Part shown: in pieces, positions 34,390-39,139 of the stretch
Layout of the letters: every line of letters starts with the position of its first letter
How positions within the stretch are numbered: the first letter of the stretch is position 1
Assembly (NCBI GenBank): GCA_028456385.1
Contig: JALNQF010000373.1
Location: forward strand, 1-39,139
Reading direction: 5' to 3'
Length of the DNA stretch: 39,139 bases
Source: Ophiosphaerella korrae
Taxonomy: Eukaryota; Ascomycota; Dothideomycetes; Pleosporales; Phaeosphaeriaceae
Program-made: the position numbers and the translations under genes
The notes under the pieces: model-generated
Told to the model about the DNA's origin: nothing
What the model saw: the letters and a program-made list of their open reading frames with translations, nothing else
The model's database searches: none

Positions 34390-36009
34390 TCACTCATAAA
34401 GACTTCTATCATTCGGATCGTTCTTCGGCGGTGGTGGCACATTTGCAGGTCTCGGGGCCGGGTTCGCTGGCGCCTCGCTCACATGTGCCGGTGGAGCACC
34501 CGCCTGTTGAGGCGGAGTCGCTGCGGCATTTTGCGGCGGTGGGCTCGATGCCGGGCCCTGTGTGCCGCCTGGTGTTGGGTATGCGGGCTGCGGCGCCTGT
34601 GGAGGAGGTGGAGTGGCTACGGGTGAGACGGGGTAGCCTTGTTGTTGTACGGGCTGCTGTGGACCTAGAGCGGAAACGGGCGAGGCAGATGTCATGGTTC
34701 CGCTCTTTGACGCGTCGTTTCCATAGTAGCCGGTCTGTTGGGGTGGCGGGTGGTATCCTTGGGGTGGCATGAAGCCTTGTCCATCAGGTGTGGGCACCCA
34801 GCCTGGGGGTGGAGGGCCGTAGTAGTAGACTTGACCTGGAGCGCCCGGTGTGCCAGGGGGAGGAGCGCCAGGGGGGAAGCCGGGAGGTGTTTGTGTCATG
34901 GCGGGATGGATTGGTTGGCCTTCTGGGACGACGCCGACGGCGAGTTTGGAGTACTGTCCTAGGTGTTCGACGGGGTACTTGTGGCGAAAACCCCATTTCA
35001 TCCATGCCTTGAAGGATGCGCCGGATCCCATGTTCTTCCACTTTTCTTGAAGGAGCTTTTGGTCTTCTGGGTTACGGGCGTCTTGCATTCTAGTGAAGCA
35101 TAGTACCCATAGTGAGATCAGGACCCAGCATACAGTGCCGAATCGCATTGCGCTCTTGCCCATCATAAGACGACGGAACCAGAACCATGATTCTAGTAGA
35201 CCGAGCAGAAAGAGGCCAGGGATTACAGACGCGACGATGATGACCCATGTCCTGAGTGGTGTACCGCAGTAATAAGAGTAGCGGTAGCAGGAACTGGAGC
35301 TACTTGAGCTGTCATCATTGCCGCTACCAGACCCGCTACCAGACCCAGGGCTTCCAGTTTCGCGAGAGCGCGGTAGTGTGCTGCATGAAGCGACGTATAT
35401 ACGATAGTAGATGTCTGATGTCGTTGTGAACGGTGCAGCTCCAGCAGTCAGATACCAGGTCTGGTAGTTGTATGCGTAACCACTACCGCGTGTTGTGATG
35501 CCCAGATCTTTGGTCGAGCTGGGTTTCAATTGATCCCAAACTTGTGATGGAACATCTACAGAAACAGTTGTAGTGACAGTGAATGGCGTAGGACAACTGC
35601 TTGGCGCAGTCATAGTTACTGGCATCGAAAAGGAAATTCGCGTGGACACTTCGGTGCTTGATTTCGTTGCCGAGTAGTCGCGTTCAGGGACGAGATCAGA
35701 CTCTGCGACAACATTTTGCCCGTAGTATTGATAGATAATCTGAAGGTTGGCGTAGCTCGACATGTAAGTACTTGTGGAGGTTGGCGTAGCAGTTGGGGTG
35801 ACGGTAGGTTTCACTGTTCGCAGCCGGTCGGTTGTTGTGTAGGTAGTGACTTGTCCATTGGCTCTTGTATATGGGCTGGGAGTAACCACCGCTGCATAGC
35901 GGGAAGTATACGTCCAAAATGCGGAAGTGAAGGCCGACCTTGTTGAAAGTTGTGCATTTGCGGCTGCAGCAAAGGAGAGCAGTGCTATAAGGGCATATTG
36001 TGGAGTCAT
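34390..36009 (-). CDS. Secretory-pathway membrane protein with Ser/Thr-rich outside and Pro-rich cytosolic tail
   Basis: A single-exon, 539-residue protein. The open frame extends 19 codons further upstream but has no ATG there; the ATG at 36,009 opens with a typical signal peptide (M-T-P-Q-Y-A-L-I-A-L-L-S-F, cleavage after A-N-A). Then comes a Ser/Thr/Tyr-rich extracellular domain, a Gly-Ser linker and poly-Ser, and a C-Y-R-Y-S-Y-Y-C segment just before the first transmembrane helix (W-V-I-I-V-A-S-V-I-P-G-L-F-L-L). A second hydrophobic helix (V-C-W-V-L-I-S-L-W-V-L-C) follows after about 20 residues. The C-terminal 200 residues are Pro/Gly/Gln-rich (P-P-G-x-P-P-G repeats), the type of tail that binds SH3 or WW domains. 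Likely at the plasma membrane as a wall-associated or sensor-like protein. I do not recognise a named family. Confidence 0.8.
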   Translation of the reverse strand: MTPQYALIALLSFAAAANAQLSTRSAFTSAFWTYTSRYAAVVTPSPYTRANGQVTTYTTTDRLRTVKPTVTPTATPTSTSTYMSSYANLQIIYQYYGQNVVAESDLVPERDYSATKSSTEVSTRISFSMPVTMTAPSSCPTPFTVTTTVSVDVPSQVWDQLKPSSTKDLGITTRGSGYAYNYQTWYLTAGAAPFTTTSDIYYRIYVASCSTLPRSRETGSPGSGSGSGSGNDDSSSSSSSCYRYSYYCGTPLRTWVIIVASVIPGLFLLGLLESWFWFRRLMMGKSAMRFGTVCWVLISLWVLCFTRMQDARNPEDQKLLQEKWKNMGSGASFKAWMKWGFRHKYPVEHLGQYSKLAVGVVPEGQPIHPAMTQTPPGFPPGAPPPGTPGAPGQVYYYGPPPPGWVPTPDGQGFMPPQGYHPPPQQTGYYGNDASKSGTMTSASPVSALGPQQPVQQQGYPVSPVATPPPPQAPQPAYPTPGGTQGPASSPPPQNAAATPPQQAGAPPAHVSEAPANPAPRPANVPPPPKNDPNDRSLYE

Positions 36010-36655
36010 GGCGAACTCAGTGAAACTTTGTGGATGCAAAGGTTTCGGTGCAAGGCTGATCGCCAAATTGAGGGTATCGAGGTCATTTTAACCTCCACCA
36101 TGCTGAACGCCGTGCTGAATCTAAATCTCAATCGTCCACGCCTGGCTCACCGGTAGTGTAGCGTGACATTTCGTTCCGTGCTTGGCATAATGTTAGCCTT
36201 GCCCATATCGCAGATTTTCATCGTCTGCCCAATCACAGCGCGATCGCAAAACATGTCATCGAAGACCAAGGGTTTAAGCGGAATTGGTTGTGTCTATTCC
36301 TAGGCCTTGCAACTCGTATTGAGTTGGTGCTATGCAGGGGTGGCGGGAGGCCTAACAAGGCTGCAGTACCAACAGTCTTGTGCACTGCCCCTTTACTATA
36401 TTGAAATCATGACTGAGAAACGCATGTGAGAAGAACCGAGTTGCTGAATTCTCTGCGATGCGACTGTTCCATTGTCGTGATGTCCGTTGGGGTTGAGAGT
36501 CGGTAAGTAGGGTGATAAATTCAAGGGTTTTGTGGCGTTCGGGATGGAGCAAGAACGAGAAATGCGATGTCTTGGTTTCAGCACCTCCCTCCGCCTCTTC
36601 ATAGAGATGACGCGTAGTAAACGAAGGTCAGGTCCAGTGCAACCCGGGGTTCGTG
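36010..36655. other. Upstream region of the membrane-protein gene, no confident gene
   Basis: It should contain the promoter of the minus-strand gene ending at 34,390. Short minus-strand frames (36,352-36,552 and 36,396-36,659) overlap each other and are unsupported. No TATA box stands out. Confidence 0.4.
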
Positions 36656-37051
36656 TCATAATGTAATACTTAGGTGGTTTTGGTCTTTTTGCAGGGTCAG
36701 CGCATTAAGATCTTTCCAGTGACTCATTCCGGGCACGTGCAATAAGTTTGCTATCATTACAAGCCCTTCGAGCCTTTCTCCTTTGATTGTGGAATCGATG
36801 CACAGCACAAGCCTCTGTAGGAATTTGGGACCCGCGATAAGTGCATTGATCAGATAGTCCGATTTTCGCTCGGACATCCCATGAAAGGAAGCAAAGTGGA
36901 CTGCAGAAGCGCAACAACGCCTCATCAAGATTATAAGGACAAAGAAAGTGATAAAAACAAGCAAGCCTCTCTGCAAGCTTAATACATAAGGAAGATATGC
37001 TTTCGAAGTTGTAAAAGCGGACACTTCAAAATGAACGCCGAAACTCCACAC
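36656..37051 (-). CDS. Possible small hypothetical protein or gene fragment, 131 aa
   Basis: An ATG-started frame with one strongly hydrophobic segment (L-L-V-F-I-T-F-F-V-L-I-I-L-M, about residues 30-43) followed by a polar domain. No family resemblance, no introns seen, and it lies right at the edge of the AT-rich block. It may be a real small membrane protein, an exon of a damaged gene or a chance frame. Confidence 0.25.
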   Translation of the reverse strand: MWSFGVHFEVSAFTTSKAYLPYVLSLQRGLLVFITFFVLIILMRRCCASAVHFASFHGMSERKSDYLINALIAGPKFLQRLVLCIDSTIKGERLEGLVMIANLLHVPGMSHWKDLNALTLQKDQNHLSITL

Positions 37052-37185
37052 TAAACCAATCAGAAAACGTCTATATAATTACAGACTATCTTTATTTCCG
37101 TAATATCCTCCTGCACGACCTAAAAATACCTGTAAATTGTTCGTTATACCTACTACTACCTTGTCCTCAAATTTCAACTCTATAT

Positions 37186-37846
37186 AACGTACTCCGCAGG
37201 TTCGCCGATCACACGGGTTCGCCGGTCACTTTTGCCAAGCCCCCACCAAAACCACCACGTTTTGGCGCAAAACAGCCCACTTTAGCCCTGTATAGTATAA
37301 AGCAAGACACGATATTATTTAGAGTATACTTCCGCTACATATTTGCACGTACGCGCGTTGTGCCTAGTCTTCTTATATACTGTACACTGTTATTAAGATA
37401 GTTTACCTACTTCAGCGCCTACCTACCTCTTTAACTTCTTCTTGTTACTACGCGCGTTAAAGTCCTTAAGAGTAGCTAAGCGCGCCCTATTTTTAAACAT
37501 TAAAGTCCTCTCTACTTAAACCTACTTTCTTTTATATAACTTTTATTATATTACAGCCTTATTTAAAGCTTTAAGCTTAGCTATCTCTTATTACGCTAGT
37601 ACTAGCTTATACACTATAATTACTACCCTCTTTAAGACTTTCTTAAAAGCCTCTACTATTAAAGTTAGTAAGCTATCTAAGTACTTCTAGATCTTTACTT
37701 TTATAAGTATTAATTACAACCTAAATTTAAGAGTATTACTTAGTGTAAAGTAGACTTTACGTAAGATAACTTAATAAAGTAGTTTTAATAATTAACTAAA
37801 AAGAGTAAATAGTAGATAAAGCTATCTAAATAAGTACTAGGTATAT
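37186..37846 (-). mobile_element. 3' end of a pogo/Fot1-like DNA transposon, RIP-damaged
   Basis: On the minus strand, about 37,745-37,315 reads, through stops, as the C-terminus of a fungal pogo-type transposase: a Leu/Ala/Lys-rich helical part, a Lys/Arg-rich stretch, and the hallmark H-N-A-R-T-C-K at 37,362-37,342, preceded by C-T-V-Y-K-K-T where the family has a Cys-x-x-Cys knuckle. It ends at the stop at 37,315-37,317. Beyond lies a GC-richer end (37,186-37,300) with GGTTCGCCG twice, 17 bp apart, the likely terminal inverted repeat next to a TA. The catalytic part is absent or unrecognisable. Confidence 0.65.
37745..37846 (+). repeat. Repeat shared, inverted, with 16,779-16,884
   Basis: About 100 bp matching the reverse complement of 16,779-16,884 at roughly nine bases in ten. 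Most differences are transitions. It lies just inside the pogo-like fragment. Confidence 0.75.
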
Positions 37847-37951
37847 ATACCTAGTAGCTTCCTAAGTACTAACTAAAAGTAGAAAGGTAGTTAAATATTA
37901 GTAAGTTGTAAATTTACTAACATTTAATATATATTAGTAAGTTTATAATAT

Positions 37952-39046
37952 TAGTATAAAAATAAGAGATATAAGAGATAACTACTTTATATATCTTTTT
38001 CCTTTTAAAAAGTAAATTCCTAGAGTATAAAAAGAGCTCTAATTAACTAATAATACCTAATAAGTAGTAGTAGTAGTTAGAGTTAAAGAAGTTAACTATT
38101 TTTAGAGTTAAAATTATTATTTATAAAGTATAAAGCTAAAGTTTTTACTAATTTTAGTATAAAATTAAGACTTATATAACTTCTATATATAAAACGTATT
38201 AACTATAAACTTTTTTTTACTACTTTTACTTTATACTAATAAAATTAAACCTAAAAGTATTTATATATAGTATAAGAGATAGTAAAGTTAATACTACTAA
38301 GTAACTTAATAGTATAAGATCTCTATATAAGTACTTACTATATATATAAGCTTTATAATAAGTAGGTTTATTAATATAGAGGACTTAGTAAGCCTAATAT
38401 TTATAAGTATTAAGGAGTAAGTAGTATAAAGTAGCCTTAGCTAAGAATTTAGTAGCTAGTTATAAATTCTATAATAGTAAACTAAACCTACGTATAACTA
38501 GTTATAAGAGAATATAGTAGTTATAGCTAAAGTAGTAGAAGTAAGCCTTAACCTAAAAAAAGTTTTATACTTACTAACTAAAGTAAACTACTTCTACTAT
38601 TTTTTTATACTATAATTTAGCTTTAGCTAGTATAAAGTTTTTAATTATACTTTAAAAGTACTTTTTTTTATACTTACTAATAAGCTAAAGTACTCTAATA
38701 GGTTATATCTTTATTAATCTCTATTTTAGTATATAGTAAGTATTTTAAGCTTTTCTAAGTAGTAGTAGTAAAAGTTAAAAGTAGTTATTATACTTTAGAG
38801 AGAGTATTTTTATACCTATTAGTAAGTTAAAGTACTTTAATAAGTTATATCTTTATTAAAGCTCTATTTTAAGAGTATATATAAAGTTAGTAGTTTAAGC
38901 TTCTTTAAGTAGTTCTAGTAAAAGTTAAAAGTAGCTTTATATTTTATAAATTCTATTACTAGCTACTATATACCTTTATTATAGCTAGTTTAGTAGACTA
39001 AGTAGTTATAAAAGAGTTATTTCTTATATCTCTTATTTTTATACTA
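37952..39046. mobile_element. TA-bounded inverted-repeat element, about 1.1 kb, degenerate
   Basis: The ends are inverted repeats of about 30 bp: TAGTATAAAAATAAGAGATA from 37,952 and its complement ending at 39,046, with TA at both extremes. That fits a Tc1/mariner-type element. The interior is AT-rich with no ORF and contains a tandem duplication of about 135 bp (about 38,665-38,800 and 38,805-38,945), recognisable by TAAAGTACT and AAAAGTTAAAAGTAG in each half. It is flanked on both sides by 17-bp repeat sequence, so it apparently inserted into that array. Confidence 0.6.
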
Positions 39047-39139
39047 ATATTAGTAAGTTTATAACTTACTAATATTATAAACTTACTAATATTATAAACT
39101 TACTAATATTATAAACTTACTAATATTATAAACTTACTA
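39047..39139. repeat. 17-bp tandem repeat running off the right edge
   Basis: About five units of ACTTACTAATATTATAA. A near-palindrome at the junction with the 37,952-39,046 element, and related sequence left of that element (37,890-37,951), suggest the array once continued across. The right end is outside the window. Confidence 0.8.

Noticed and set aside
36010..36066. A 19-codon N-terminal extension of the membrane protein
   Set aside because: It has no ATG (the frame opens with TTG) and would bury the signal peptide that follows the ATG at 36,009.

Overview
The window looks like a piece of a filamentous ascomycete (Pezizomycotina) chromosome; a Dothideomycete is plausible but only an inference. 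Genes have short introns (about 50-100 bp) with GTAAGT/GTATNN donors and CTAAC/CTGAC branch sites. They sit in one island between two extremely AT-rich blocks that carry the mark of repeat-induced point mutation (RIP): CpA/TpG is almost absent while CpT and CpG persist, and TAG/TAA stops replace Trp and Gln codons throughout ruined transposon ORFs.

Layout. 1-13,612 is a nest of one chromodomain-type Gypsy (LTR) retrotransposon family: a minus-strand pol fragment (1-1,546), a minus-strand 3' half with its LTR (1,547-4,729), a complete but mutated plus-strand copy (4,730-11,818), and a minus-strand LTR-gag fragment (about 12,000-13,612). 13,613-16,884 is older AT-rich wreckage with a 17-bp minisatellite at its edge. 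16,885-19,884 is mixed-composition DNA with no convincing gene but with a clean 293-bp MITE-like element (18,039-18,331). 19,885-28,297 holds one four-exon gene for a giant (about 2,590 aa), low-complexity, Glu/Ala/Pro/Val-rich protein. 28,608-31,999 is a graveyard of three minus-strand genes, each broken by stop codons plus frameshifts or a deletion; the last is a recognisable short-chain dehydrogenase/reductase (SDR). 33,025-33,924 is an intact, intronless AsaB/CmcJ-like hydroxylase/desaturase gene. 34,390-36,009 is an intact secretory-pathway membrane protein gene. From 37,186 the AT-rich state returns, with the 3' end of a pogo/Fot1-like transposon, a TA-flanked inverted-repeat element and another 17-bp tandem repeat running off the window.

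How it fits together. The two repeat blocks share a repeat in opposite orientation exactly where the island begins and near where it ends. The broken SDR and the intact AsaB-like oxygenase are divergently arranged over about 1 kb, which could be the remains of a small secondary-metabolism locus. The most novel items are the giant disordered-protein gene, with an un-RIPped coding minisatellite and a 486-bp promoter-like intron, and the run of decayed genes between two intact genes. I saw no CRISPR-like system, tRNA or rRNA gene, and no Starship captain gene.
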